Assembly (NCBI RefSeq): GCF_024298925.1
Contig: NZ_CP101283.1
Coordinates: 1,364,001-1,428,000 of the forward strand
Length of the DNA stretch: 64,000 bases
Reading direction: 5' to 3'
Source of the DNA: Phenylobacterium sp. LH3H17
GTDB lineage: Bacteria; Pseudomonadota; Alphaproteobacteria; Caulobacterales; Caulobacteraceae
In this document: piece by piece, positions 1 through 7,875 of the stretch
Layout of the letters: the number at the start of each line of letters is the position of its first letter
Numbering within the stretch: position 1 is the first letter of the stretch
Notes under the pieces: generated by a model
What the model was told of the DNA's origin: nothing
Databases searched by the model: none
The model's input: only the letters and a program-made list of their open reading frames with translations
Position numbers and translations under genes: made by a program

Positions 1-191
1 TCGGCGTCGGGGATCTGGTTGGCGGTCTTGCAGGAGTCCAGGTCGGCGTACTGGAAGGTCTCGACCTGCTCGCCCTGGGCGACCGAGTTCTGGTCCCAGC
101 GGGCGGCGGCGGGCGGGTCGTCGCAGGCGGCGACGCTCAGGCTGGCGCCGGCCAGCATGGTGGTGAGGGTGAGCGAACTGGAGCGTTTCAT
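1..191 (-). CDS. DUF1190 (YgiB/YjfM-like) lipoprotein-like protein, 3' part cut by window edge
   Basis: Reading the minus strand from the ATG at 191 gives an open frame that begins MKRSSSLTLTTMLAGAS, has a hydrophobic leader ending in A-C, and continues with a segment EQVETFQYADLDSCKTAN. The repeated 'xxYxxxxxC' pattern after a lipoprotein-like leader is typical of the DUF1190 family (E. coli YgiB and YjfM). The frame has no stop before base 1, so the C-terminal part is missing. It is the third gene of a minus-strand run after the DUF2491 and DUF350 genes, 8 bases after the latter, the same order as E. coli yjfK-yjfL-yjfM. Function is unknown; an envelope location is inferred. Confidence 0.75.
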   Translation of the reverse strand, partial: MKRSSSLTLTTMLAGASLSVAACDDPPAAARWDQNSVAQGEQVETFQYADLDSCKTANQIPDA

Positions 192-199
192 GACGAACC

Positions 200-613
200 T
201 CAGGCGGTCATGCAGGCGGCGTTGATCAGGCCGACGCTGATCGAAATCCCGGCCATGTAGATGCCGATGGAGACCTCCCCGGCCTCGATGCGCGCCTTGA
301 CGTCGCGCAGGGCGATCATCCGCACGGCGGTGAAGGCGACGATCTGGATGACGCCGGCGAGCGTCGCCCAGGCGGCGAACTCCAGCAGGCTGACCGTGTG
401 GCTCAACGCCGAGGCCAGGGGCAGGACGTAGCCGATCAGGGCACCGGCGAGCGCGATGGCCGCGGCGCTGTTGCCGGCCCGGATGAGGTCACGCTCCTTA
501 TAGGGGGTGATCCACTGGTAGATGACCTTGAAGGCCAGGGTGAAGACGCCGGCGGTGACGAAGGCCAGCAGGAAGGCCAGGGCGCCGGTCTGGAACGCGG
601 TGACGTCGAACAT
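200..613 (-). CDS. DUF350 family inner-membrane protein (YjfL-like)
   Basis: A 137-residue, very hydrophobic protein with about four membrane spans (roughly residues 10-32, 46-68, 75-97, 112-134). A loop between the first two carries charged residues (YKERDLIRAGN), and a conserved-looking NSAAAIALAG segment follows. Length and pattern fit DUF350 (E. coli YjfL, about 132 residues). It lies 10 bases after the DUF2491 gene and 8 bases before the DUF1190 gene, so all three are probably one transcript. No biochemical role is established; membership in a PspA-linked envelope-stress locus is inferred from the neighbourhood. Confidence 0.8.
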   Translation of the reverse strand: MFDVTAFQTGALAFLLAFVTAGVFTLAFKVIYQWITPYKERDLIRAGNSAAAIALAGALIGYVLPLASALSHTVSLLEFAAWATLAGVIQIVAFTAVRMIALRDVKARIEAGEVSIGIYMAGISISVGLINAACMTA

Positions 614-623
614 GGCTTGCCTC

Positions 624-1268
624 TCAGGCTTTGAACTCGCCGACCGCCAGGGGCAGGCCGATCATGATCTCGTGGGTGACGTCGCCCTCGGCGGGTTCGA
701 GGGTGATGGCCAGCAGTAGTTCGCGGCCCTCGTCGGGAAGGTCGCGGTGGAACAGCATGCAGGTCTGGAAGAGCCGCGAATAGGGCTGATCGGCGGCCCG
801 GTCCGTGAAGACGTTCTCCCAGAAGGTCACCGGGGCCTGGTCGATGGTCTCCTCGTCGAACCAGAACCGGCGATAGACCGGCAGGTCGTCCTCCATGAAG
901 GTCGGAGAGCGCAGCTTGTCGGCCCAGAGGCGCCTCTGGGCCGAACTGCCCGGATAGGCGCTGCGCCAGGGGACGAAGAGGGTGAAGTCGTTGGCGCTCT
1001 GCCCTTCGCGGTCGTCGGAGACCGCCTGGAACATCACGTGGTCGTCGGTGTAGAACCGATGCACGAAGGCGCCGTCGTCCAGGGAGACCACGCCCTGGGC
1101 GGTGATCTCCAGGGTGTCGCGGTCGAGTTCGAACCTGGTCTGGTCGCCGAACCGCCGCCAGGTGAGGGGATCGAGGATGACGGTCCGCCCAATGGTGACG
1201 TTACGCACGATCGGCAGGACCGGCGCGGCCAGCTTCGGGGTGTTCTTGCCGAAGAGCTTGCGGAACAT
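624..1268 (-). CDS. DUF2491 family protein (YjfK-like)
   Basis: A 214-residue soluble protein starting MFRKLFGKNTPKLAAP, without signal peptide or membrane segment. Length (E. coli YjfK is about 219 residues) and its place directly before a DUF350 gene identify it as DUF2491. It is rich in beta-type segments and aromatic residues (PVYRRFWFDEET, YSRLFQTCMLFHRDLPDEGRELL). It is first in the minus-strand operon and divergent from the DUF2170-PspA operon across about 80 bases. Biochemical function unknown. Confidence 0.8.
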   Translation of the reverse strand: MFRKLFGKNTPKLAAPVLPIVRNVTIGRTVILDPLTWRRFGDQTRFELDRDTLEITAQGVVSLDDGAFVHRFYTDDHVMFQAVSDDREGQSANDFTLFVPWRSAYPGSSAQRRLWADKLRSPTFMEDDLPVYRRFWFDEETIDQAPVTFWENVFTDRAADQPYSRLFQTCMLFHRDLPDEGRELLLAITLEPAEGDVTHEIMIGLPLAVGEFKA

Positions 1269-1350
1269 CGGTGGTCGGCCTTCCTAACCGGCCGCAGAAT
1301 GAACCGCGGCGACGGCTTGTCAAGCGTTCATGGTATGCGTACATGTATCC
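1269..1350. promoter_or_regulatory. divergent intergenic region between the two arms of the yjf-like locus
   Basis: This short gap separates the divergently read DUF2491 and DUF2170 genes and should hold the promoter of at least the minus-strand arm. It includes the least GC-rich stretch nearby (about 1310-1350, with the near-palindromic gcgtacatgtatcc). No clear -35/-10 pair or sigma-54 element was seen. If the plus-strand gene really starts at 1564, its promoter could instead lie at about 1500-1560, where AT-richer sequence also occurs. Confidence 0.35.
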
Positions 1351-2022
1351 ATGGCTGAGCGACGCCCCCGTTCCGAACAGGCCGCCGAGCGCACCCGCGC
1401 CTGGCGTCTGGCCAGGCGGGCGGCGGGGTTCGTGAAGATAGAGGTCTGGGCGCCGGCCGCGTGCAAGGCCGACATCCAGGCCGCAGTACAGGCCATCGTC
1501 ATAGAGTCGACGCGCGGGCCGGCTTTGTTATCCAAATTCCCACACGCACAAGGCGTCACAAACATGGACTCCGTCATAGACACCTCCTGGACCGTTCCGG
1601 GTCTTCGAGACGCGCTCGTGGAGAGCACGCTGGTCCGGGAGGGCGAACTTACGGCCCGGGTGATCGAGGGGGCCGAGCCGGTCCTGCTGGTCACCATGCA
1701 CGAATTCGGCGACCTGCCGGTCTATGTCAGCATCGGGCCGGTGCAGATGGTGGTCTCGGTGATCCTGTGGCCGGTGGACGAGCAGAAGGACCAGGCCGAG
1801 TTCAACGTCTTCCTGCTGAAGGCCCAGAAGATCGTGCCTCTGTCGAACTTCGGGATCAGCACGGTCGACGAGCGCGACTACTACGAGCTGTTCGGCGAGA
1901 TCGCCGCCAAGACCTCGCTGCAGACGGTGCTGATCGAGCTGCGGACCCTGGCGGGCAATGCGATCGACGCCGCCGGCGACCTGCGCGAGTCGTTTGAGTC
2001 CTTCAGCGGCGCCGCCGCCTAG
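1351..2022 (+). CDS. DUF2170 family protein (YjfI-like) with possible N-terminal RHH-like extension
   Basis: The C-terminal 152 residues (from the ATG at 1564) match DUF2170 in length and character (TWTVPGLRDAL-type opening, then VSVILWPVDEQKDQAEFNVFLLKAQK). The same frame stays open upstream to an ATG at 1351. The extra 71 residues look protein-like: RTRAWRLARRAAGFVKIEVW resembles the arginine-rich N-terminal part of small ribbon-helix-helix antitoxin-type proteins. Neither ATG has a strong Shine-Dalgarno sequence, so the start is undecided; the extended form would be 223 residues, the short form 152. It is followed after 15 bases by the PspA gene. Confidence 0.7.
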   Translation: MAERRPRSEQAAERTRAWRLARRAAGFVKIEVWAPAACKADIQAAVQAIVIESTRGPALLSKFPHAQGVTNMDSVIDTSWTVPGLRDALVESTLVREGELTARVIEGAEPVLLVTMHEFGDLPVYVSIGPVQMVVSVILWPVDEQKDQAEFNVFLLKAQKIVPLSNFGISTVDERDYYELFGEIAAKTSLQTVLIELRTLAGNAIDAAGDLRESFESFSGAAA

Positions 2023-2037
2023 ACCGGAGAGAGACCC

Positions 2038-2799
2038 ATGTCGATCTGGAGCAAGATCTCCGCCCTGCTGCGCGGCACCGCCCACGAAGGCGCCCAGACC
2101 CTGGTGGACGCCAACGCCCTGAAGATCCTGGACCAGGAGATTCGTGACGCCGACACCGCCCAGGGCAAGGCGCGCGACGAGATGGCCGCCCTGGTGGCCC
2201 GCCGCCGGATGCTGGAGAACGAGTCCAAGCAGTTGGCCGAGCAGGCGCGGAAGTACGAATCCTCGGCCCGCGCGGCGCTGGCCAAGGGCGACGAGGCCCT
2301 GGCCCGCGAGGTGGCCACTCGGATCGCCGACCTGGAGCGCGACTCCGCCCAGAAGGCGACCCAGACTGGCGAGTTGCGCACCGCCGAGGACCGGTTGCGC
2401 CAGATCGTGGCCCAGACCGACACCAAGATCGAGGCCCTGCGCCGCGAGATCGAGGTGGTGAAGGTCAATGAGAGCGTCCAGCGCGCCCAGTCGGCGGTGG
2501 TCTCCCGGGCCGGCGCCACGGGCTCGACCCTGGGCTCGGCGGCCGACAGCCTCAAGCGGATCAAGGAACGCCAGGCGGTGCGCGAGGAGCAGTTCCGGGC
2601 GCACGGCGAGCTCGAGGACCGCCGCACCGGCGCCGACCTCGACGCCAAGCTGCAGGCCGCCGGCATCCTGCCCGGCCATGTGGGCGCCGACGACGTGCTG
2701 GCGCGGCTGCAGGCCACCGCGCCCTCGCTGCAACTGGAGGCTCCGCGCCTGCAGATCGAGGACAAGGTTCCGGCGCGCCGGGACGGGTCCGAAAGTTAG
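2038..2799 (+). CDS. PspA/IM30 family membrane-remodelling protein (YjfJ-like)
   Basis: A 253-residue protein made almost entirely of long heptad-rich helices (about residues 25-150). It begins MSIWSKISALLRGTAHEGAQ, an N-terminal amphipathic helix typical of PspA/IM30 (ESCRT-III superfamily) proteins that bind stressed inner membrane and form rods or rings. No signal peptide. A GGAGAGA ribosome site lies 7 bases upstream of the ATG. The C-terminal 60 residues are low in coiled coil and more variable (GILPGHVGADDVLARLQ). The neighbours, not PspBC, mark it as the YjfJ-type PspA; neither PspF nor a sigma-54 promoter is visible. Confidence 0.9.
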   Translation: MSIWSKISALLRGTAHEGAQTLVDANALKILDQEIRDADTAQGKARDEMAALVARRRMLENESKQLAEQARKYESSARAALAKGDEALAREVATRIADLERDSAQKATQTGELRTAEDRLRQIVAQTDTKIEALRREIEVVKVNESVQRAQSAVVSRAGATGSTLGSAADSLKRIKERQAVREEQFRAHGELEDRRTGADLDAKLQAAGILPGHVGADDVLARLQATAPSLQLEAPRLQIEDKVPARRDGSES

Positions 2800-2820
2800 G
2801 CTCGGCATCGGCAGCCCCAT

Positions 2821-2931
2821 CCGCTCACCCCGGCGAAGGCCGGGGCCCAGGTCGAAAAGCTGTGAGCCGCAGATCGGCCCGCCATCTCGGCGGACGGATC
2901 TGAGTCCCGGCCTTCGCCGGGATGAGCGGTG
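2821..2931. repeat. palindromic intergenic repeat with long interrupted stem
   Basis: Two arms, CCCCGGCGAAGGCCGGGGCC near 2828 and a complementary arm CCCGGCCTTCGCCGGGATGAG near 2907 (20 of its bases shown: CCCGGCCTTCGCCGGGATGA), each also self-complementary, enclose about 55 bases. The right arm includes a GAGTC (GANTC) site. It sits between the PspA and GspS-like genes, where it could form an attenuating hairpin within the transcript. It looks like the REP-type elements common in Caulobacterales genomes. Confidence 0.6.
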
Positions 2932-2949
2932 TTTGAGGATCACCCACCC

Positions 2950-4146
2950 ATGCGCCGCATAGCGCTGAAACCCCGCCGCGACTGGAAGGCCAGGGCCGAG
3001 GCGGTCGGGTTCACCTGGCACCACGCCGACGGCCGCCGCTACTGGGACGAGCGGGCCTATTACGCCTTCACGCTCAGCCAGGTGGAGGACCACATCGAGG
3101 CGGCCAGCGCCGAGCTGCACAGGCTCTGCCTGGAGCTGGTCGCCGAGGTGGTCGAGAGCCCCGCCCTGATGACCCGGCTGGCGATCCCGCCGGCCGCCCA
3201 GGCGGTGGTCGCCGCTTCGTGGAAGGCCAGGGACCCGTCGCTCTACGGCCGGTTCGACTTCTTCTATGATGGGGCCGGGCCGCCGAAGCTCTATGAGTAC
3301 AACGCCGACACGCCCACCAGCATCTATGAGGCGGCGGTGTTCCAGTGGCTGTGGCTGGAGGACCGGATCGCCGACGGCGGCGTGCCCAAGGGCGCCGACC
3401 AATTCAACAGCCTTTACGACAAGCTGCGCGAGCGGTTCGCGGCGATCTTCCCCAAGGGCGGCTTCGTCCACTTCGCCAGCGACGCCAACTTCGTCGAGGA
3501 CCGCCAGACCGTGCGGTTCCTGGAGGACGTGGCCGGCCAGGCGGGGATCGAGCCGAAGTTCGTGGCCCTGGACCAGATCGGCCTGGACGCCGATGGGCGT
3601 TTCGTGGACGCCGAGAATTTCCTGATCGGGGCGATCTTCAAGCTCTATCCGTGGGAAGAGATGTTCCGCGACACCTATGCGGAGAAGATCGCCGCCAGCC
3701 GGACCCAGTTCATCGAGCCGGCCTGGAAGGCGGTGCTGTCCAACAAGGGTCTGCTGCCCCTGCTGTGGGAACGGCACGCCGGGCATCCGAACCTGCTGGA
3801 GACCTATTTCGACGACGACCCGCGGGCCGACGGCCTGGGCCGCTCATTCGTGCGCAAGCCGCTGTTCTCCCGCGAGGGGGCCAATGTCGAGCTCTACGAC
3901 AAGGGCCGGCGGGGCAAGGTGCTGGACCAGGGCTATGGCGCGGAGGGCTGGATCCGCCAGGCCCTGCAGCCGCCGCCGCGGTTCGGAGCCAATTATCCGG
4001 TGGTGGGTTCGTGGATGATCGGCGACGATCCGGCCGGCATGGGCATCCGCGAGGATCGGGGGCGGGTCACCCGCGACCGCTCGCGGTTCGTGCCGCATGT
4101 GATCCTGGAGACCGCCGAGGTCATCCCTATCCGTAGAGGTTCCTGA
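2950..4146 (+). CDS. glutathionylspermidine synthase-like ATP-grasp protein (YjfC/YgiC type)
   Basis: A 398-residue protein from the ATG at 2950 (a TTG/ATG a few codons upstream is less likely). The N-terminal WKARAEAVGFTWHHADGRRYW and the C-terminal VVGSWMIGDDPAGMGIRED segments are hallmark regions of the GspS synthetase-domain family. Segments such as YEYNADTPTS and FVRKPLFSREGANVELY supply the ATP/Mg-binding ATP-grasp residues. It lacks the amidase domain of E. coli Gsp, like YgiC and YjfC, whose peptide or polyamine substrate is not firmly known. It ends in TGATG, overlapping the next start by one base, so the two are translationally coupled. Confidence 0.88.
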   Translation: MRRIALKPRRDWKARAEAVGFTWHHADGRRYWDERAYYAFTLSQVEDHIEAASAELHRLCLELVAEVVESPALMTRLAIPPAAQAVVAASWKARDPSLYGRFDFFYDGAGPPKLYEYNADTPTSIYEAAVFQWLWLEDRIADGGVPKGADQFNSLYDKLRERFAAIFPKGGFVHFASDANFVEDRQTVRFLEDVAGQAGIEPKFVALDQIGLDADGRFVDAENFLIGAIFKLYPWEEMFRDTYAEKIAASRTQFIEPAWKAVLSNKGLLPLLWERHAGHPNLLETYFDDDPRADGLGRSFVRKPLFSREGANVELYDKGRRGKVLDQGYGAEGWIRQALQPPPRFGANYPVVGSWMIGDDPAGMGIREDRGRVTRDRSRFVPHVILETAEVIPIRRGS

Positions 4147-5084
4147 TGGCTTCCGGTCTCGTAGCCCTGCTGGACGATGTGGCGGGCATCGCCAAGATCG
4201 CCGCGGCGTCCATCGACGACATGTCGGCCGCCGCCGGCAAGGCCGGGTCGAAGGCCGTGGGGGTGGTGGTGGACGACGCGGCGGTGACGCCCGGCTACGC
4301 CATGGGCTTCACCCCCGACCGCGAACTGCCGATCGTCTTCAAGATCGCCATGGGGTCGCTGCGCAACAAGTTCTTCTTCCTGCTGCCCGGCGCCCTGCTG
4401 CTGAGCGCCTTCGCGCCCTGGGGGGTGACGCCGCTGCTGATGATGGGCGGGGCCTATCTCTGCTTCGAGGCCACCGAGAAGATCATCGAGGCCTTCACCC
4501 ACCACGATCCGGTGGACGAGCCCGAGGAGCTGGCCCTGAGCTCCGCCGACCTGGAGAAGGAGAAGGTGTCCGGGGCGATCCGCACCGACCTGATCCTGTC
4601 CGGCGAGATCATGGCCATCGCCCTGGCCGACGTGGCTGACCGGCCGCTGGCGGTCCAGGCGGGCGCCCTGGCCCTGGTGGGCCTGGCGATCACCATCGGC
4701 GTCTATGGCGTGGTCGGGCTGATCGTGAAGATGGACGATATCGGCCTGCACCTCGCCGAGCGCAGGAGCCGGCTGATGGCGGGCCTGGGACGGGGCCTGG
4801 TCCACGGAATGCCGAAGGTCATGGAACTGCTGACGGTGGTGGGCACCGCGGCCATGCTGTGGGTCGGCGGCGGGATCATCGTTCATGGCCTGGAGCACTT
4901 CCACCTCGAGACCGTGCCGCACCTGGTCGAGGGCGTGTCGCACTGGGCCTCGGCGGTTCCGGGGATCGGCGCGGTGACCGGCTGGGTGGCCATGGCGATG
5001 GGCTCGGCGGTCGTCGGCCTGCTGATCGGCGCCCCGATCGTGGCGGTGATGCACTTCTGGCCTGGCAAGAAGGCCGCCCACTAG
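4146..5084 (+). CDS. DUF808 family inner-membrane protein (YedI-like)
   Basis: A 312-residue protein starting MASGLVALLDDVAGIAKIAAASIDD, a signature opening of DUF808/YedI (E. coli YedI about 305 residues). Hydrophobic spans lie near residues 75-110 (FFFLLPGALLLSAFAPWGVTP), 165-195, 235-255 and 275-300. The middle contains an acidic YLCFEATEKI-HHDPVDEPEEL stretch conserved in the family. It is coupled to the ATP-grasp gene by a one-base overlap, which adds it to the PspA-linked locus; E. coli keeps its homologue elsewhere. Transport or signalling role is not known. Confidence 0.85.
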   Translation: MASGLVALLDDVAGIAKIAAASIDDMSAAAGKAGSKAVGVVVDDAAVTPGYAMGFTPDRELPIVFKIAMGSLRNKFFFLLPGALLLSAFAPWGVTPLLMMGGAYLCFEATEKIIEAFTHHDPVDEPEELALSSADLEKEKVSGAIRTDLILSGEIMAIALADVADRPLAVQAGALALVGLAITIGVYGVVGLIVKMDDIGLHLAERRSRLMAGLGRGLVHGMPKVMELLTVVGTAAMLWVGGGIIVHGLEHFHLETVPHLVEGVSHWASAVPGIGAVTGWVAMAMGSAVVGLLIGAPIVAVMHFWPGKKAAH

Positions 5085-5123
5085 GTCCTTCTTCAAACGG
5101 CGTGGGGTGGGGCAGGAAGAGTC

Positions 5124-5175
5124 AAAGTCCCCCTCAGTCGCCTTCGCCGACCGCTCCCTCAGAGGGGTCTGGAGG
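5124..5175. repeat. partial copy of dispersed GANTC-containing intergenic repeat
   Basis: The stretch GAGTCAAAGTCCCCCTCAGT followed by CGCCTTCGCCGACCGCTCCC and AGAGGGG matches one half of the longer repeats at 23546, 36722 and 40029. It lies between convergent genes (DUF808 and the aldehyde dehydrogenase). The GAGTC at its edge is a GANTC methylation site. The other half of the element is missing here. Confidence 0.65.
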
Positions 5176-5182
5176 GCTGGCC

Positions 5183-6607
5183 TCACGCCTTCATCTGGCC
5201 GTCCAGGTACTTGCGGATCGCCGGGCCGAAGGGCGGGCGCATCTGGGCCAGGGGGGCGTCCATTTTGATCTGGGTGTAGATCGCCTTCTTGTGGCTGAAC
5301 TCCTTGAAGCCGTCCTGGCCGTGGTAGCTGCCCATGCCCGAGGGGCCGACGCCGCCGAAGGGCAGGTTCTCCTGGGCCACGTGGAAGATCACGTCGTTGA
5401 CGGTCACCCCGCCGGCGGTGGTGGCGGCGAGCACCTTCTCGCGCTCGGCGTCGTCGGAGCCGAAATAGTAGAGGCCGAGCGGGCGCTCGCCCTTGTTCAC
5501 ATAGGCGATGGCCTCGTCGATGCCGGCATAGGTCTTCACCGGCAGGAGCGGGCCGAAGATCTCCTCCTGCATTACGGTCATGTCGTCGGTGGGGTCGATG
5601 ATCAGGGTGGGGGCGATCTTGCGGTGCTCCTGCTGCGACAGGTCTTCGCCCTCGGGTTTCAGTTCGACGATGCGGGCGCCCTTGGCCCGGGCGTCCTTCA
5701 CATAGCCCATGATGCGGTCGTAGTGCCGCTGGGCGACGATGGCGGTGTAGTCGGGGTTGTCGCGGATCGTCGGGAACATCCTGGCCACCGCGGCCTGGGC
5801 CCCGGCGATGAAGGGCTCGAGGCTGTCGCGCGGGGTGAGCACATAGTCGGGCGCCAGGCAGATCTGGCCGGCGTTCAGCGTCTTGCCGTTCATGATCCGG
5901 GTGCTCGCCGTGGCGATGTCGGCCGACTTGCCGAGGATCACCGGGCTCTTGCCGCCCAGTTCGAGGGTGAGGGGCACCAGGTTCTCGGCCGCCGCGCGCA
6001 TGACGTGGCGGGCGATGTTGGTGGCGCCGGTGAAGATCATGTGGTCGAAGGCCAGCCCCGCGAAGGCCTGGCCGACCTCGGGCCCGCCGACCACCACGGC
6101 GATCTCCTCCTCGGAGAAGGCGGAAGCGAACATGGTCTTCATCAGGTCGGAGGTGGCGGGGGTGAACTCCGAGGGCTTGATCATCGCCCGGTTGCCGGCC
6201 GCCAGTATGCCGGCCAGGGGGGCGAAGGTGAGGTTCACCGGGAAGTTCCAGGGGCTGATCACGCCCACCACGCCCTTGGGCTGGTAACGGACCTCGGCCT
6301 TGGCGCCGAACAGGCCAAGGATGGCCGGGGTGGGCTTGCGCTTCTCGGGCCGCATCCATTTGGCCAGGTGATCGCGGGCGTGCTTCAGCGGGCCGATGGA
6401 CCCGGCGATGTCGGTGAAGGCGGTGGCCTCACGCGAGCGCGAGCCGAAGTCGGTGTTGAGCGCGTCTTCGATGGCGGCGCGATTGTCGATCAGCAGCTTG
6501 ATGCAGCGGTCGAGGCTGGCGATGCGCTGGGCGGCCGTTGGCGCGCCGTCGCGCAGATGGGCGGCCTTCTGCCTGGCGAGCAGGGCGTTCATGGCGGCGG
6601 GGGTCAT
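5183..6607 (-). CDS. calB: coniferyl aldehyde dehydrogenase (NAD(P)-dependent ALDH)
   Basis: A 474-residue aldehyde dehydrogenase from the ATG at 6607; 41 further codons upstream are open but read as noncoding. It has the class motifs PWNFPVNLTFAPL (substrate/cofactor channel), the Rossmann FTGATNIARHVM, ELGGKSPVILG (general-base Glu), and the catalytic Cys in LNAGQICLAPDYV. Short ALDHs with the APDYV motif after the catalytic Cys are typically coniferyl-aldehyde dehydrogenases that oxidise cinnamyl aldehydes to acids in lignin-monomer catabolism. The substrate is inferred from family; no other lignin genes lie nearby, so general aliphatic or aromatic aldehyde detoxification is also possible. 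Confidence 0.85.
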   Translation of the reverse strand: MTPAAMNALLARQKAAHLRDGAPTAAQRIASLDRCIKLLIDNRAAIEDALNTDFGSRSREATAFTDIAGSIGPLKHARDHLAKWMRPEKRKPTPAILGLFGAKAEVRYQPKGVVGVISPWNFPVNLTFAPLAGILAAGNRAMIKPSEFTPATSDLMKTMFASAFSEEEIAVVVGGPEVGQAFAGLAFDHMIFTGATNIARHVMRAAAENLVPLTLELGGKSPVILGKSADIATASTRIMNGKTLNAGQICLAPDYVLTPRDSLEPFIAGAQAAVARMFPTIRDNPDYTAIVAQRHYDRIMGYVKDARAKGARIVELKPEGEDLSQQEHRKIAPTLIIDPTDDMTVMQEEIFGPLLPVKTYAGIDEAIAYVNKGERPLGLYYFGSDDAEREKVLAATTAGGVTVNDVIFHVAQENLPFGGVGPSGMGSYHGQDGFKEFSHKKAIYTQIKMDAPLAQMRPPFGPAIRKYLDGQMKA

Positions 6608-7061
6608 GGCGGGCTCCGGAAGCTGGAATCCGGGCGATGTTCGGATGGTTACGTGGGGGAACGGAAGCGCCCGTGCGATCTCCCGCGAATGTGAACGGGC
6701 CCGGTTCCCGGCTTGCCCGCACGATCGCATTCAAGCTTGGCCGTATTAATGTTGACGGATGCGTCATCGACCAATCTCCTGATTTTGAATGAGTTATCAT
6801 GCGGCCTGATTTCAGTGTCGGGCGTGGATCTGGAGATTGTGGGAATGGGATGACTGGTGGGTCGGCGTCATCCTGCTGTCGTCATATTCGGAGATGTTCG
6901 CTTTCGGTCTCTCCAGCCGCGAGAATCTGCTGGCGTTGTTGGGTTTCGATCCTAGGGTTAACCACGATACCCAGTTGGGTCGTCGCGAGTGGCGTGGGGC
7001 CGATGACCGTCGCATCCATAGCCGGTCCTTTGGGGGGCCGCTCAACCCGTAAGGAAAGACC
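6608..7061. other. 454-base gap between divergent genes; no gene supported
   Basis: Short frames occur here (for example 6799-7065) but none has a plausible protein sequence or ribosome site. The part from about 6735 to 6990 is clearly less GC-rich than its surroundings (CCGTATTAATGTTGACGGAT, GAATGAGTTATCAT), as expected for promoters. It should carry promoters for the aldehyde dehydrogenase (minus) and the PEP-CTERM gene (plus). No operator was recognised. Confidence 0.4.
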
Positions 7062-7799
7062 ATGAAGCTGAAATCGCTTCTCGCGACCGCGTCCGTCGCG
7101 GCGATCGTCCTGTGCGCCCACTCGGCCACGGCGGCGAGCTATACGTCCTATACCTCCGTCCTGTCCGGTGGATCGCTGATCGACTTCGAGGGCATGGCGG
7201 GAGGCACGCTGATCGACACCCAGTATGCGGGCGTCACCTTCAGCCAGGCGCCAAGCGGGCGGCCGCAGATCGATAACTATCCGTGGCTCTTCGGCTACGG
7301 CGCCTCGTCGGGCAGCGGCGTGTTGACCGGCAGCACAGAGGGCGGTGTCCAGTTTCCGACCATCGCCGGCATGACCGCCACCTTCTCGTCGGGCCATAAC
7401 GGCGTCGAATTGTTCTTCAGCGATACGGCGCCGCTTAGCATCAACTATCCGATCACCATCTATGGCGCGGGGGGCGCGGTGTTAGCGTCGTTCAACCTGG
7501 CCACGGCCTCGTTGCTGCCTCCCGGCTATTCGGGCGGCCAGCTCCCGCCCCCGGGGACCTCGCCCCTGCCTGGGATCTTCGTGGGCTACACCAGCGCCAC
7601 GAACAACATTTTCGGGATCGGCGTGGGTCCAGGCGCCAGCTCCAATGACGCCTTCGCCATCGACGATCTTCGGTTCACCACCGGCGGGGCCATACCCGAG
7701 CCGACCACCTGGGCGATGATGGTGATCGGCTTCGGCGGTGTCGGCGCGATGATCCGGCGCAAACAGCGCGCCGAACGTTCGGCGTTCGTCACAGCCTAG
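7062..7799 (+). CDS. PEPxxWA-CTERM sorting domain-containing exported protein
   Basis: A 245-residue protein with an N-terminal signal peptide (MKLKSLLATASVAAIVLCAH..ATAA). The beta-rich, Gly/Ser-rich body has almost no charge. The C-terminal tripartite tail is IPEPTTWAMMVIGFGGVGAM plus an IRRKQR basic end. The tail is the PEPxxWA variant of PEP-CTERM, recognised by exosortase/XrtA-type enzymes at the inner membrane. An AAGGAAAG ribosome site precedes the ATG. The body has no recognisable catalytic domain; a surface, biofilm or exopolysaccharide-associated role is the usual inference. No exosortase gene is in this window. Confidence 0.85.
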   Translation: MKLKSLLATASVAAIVLCAHSATAASYTSYTSVLSGGSLIDFEGMAGGTLIDTQYAGVTFSQAPSGRPQIDNYPWLFGYGASSGSGVLTGSTEGGVQFPTIAGMTATFSSGHNGVELFFSDTAPLSINYPITIYGAGGAVLASFNLATASLLPPGYSGGQLPPPGTSPLPGIFVGYTSATNNIFGIGVGPGASSNDAFAIDDLRFTTGGAIPEPTTWAMMVIGFGGVGAMIRRKQRAERSAFVTA

Positions 7800-7875
7800 G
7801 GGCGGCGAGCGGCGAAATCTGCGACAATGGCGGCGGCCGGCGGATCTGCGCCGGTCGTTCAGCCATGAGACGCCG

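Noticed and set aside
1528..3786. Long minus-strand frame of 752 codons over the DUF2170-PspA-ATP-grasp genes
   Set aside because: Composition is a shadow of GC-rich codons (Gly/Arg/Leu/His-rich, no domains) and the plus strand carries recognised families.
3993..6359. 788-codon minus-strand frame across DUF808 and the aldehyde dehydrogenase
   Set aside because: Low-complexity Arg/His/Gly/Asp protein; out-of-frame shadow of the real ALDH gene and antisense of DUF808.
6799..7065. 88-codon plus-strand frame upstream of the PEP-CTERM gene
   Set aside because: No ribosome site, unusual Cys/Trp/Ser composition, and it runs through the probable promoter region.
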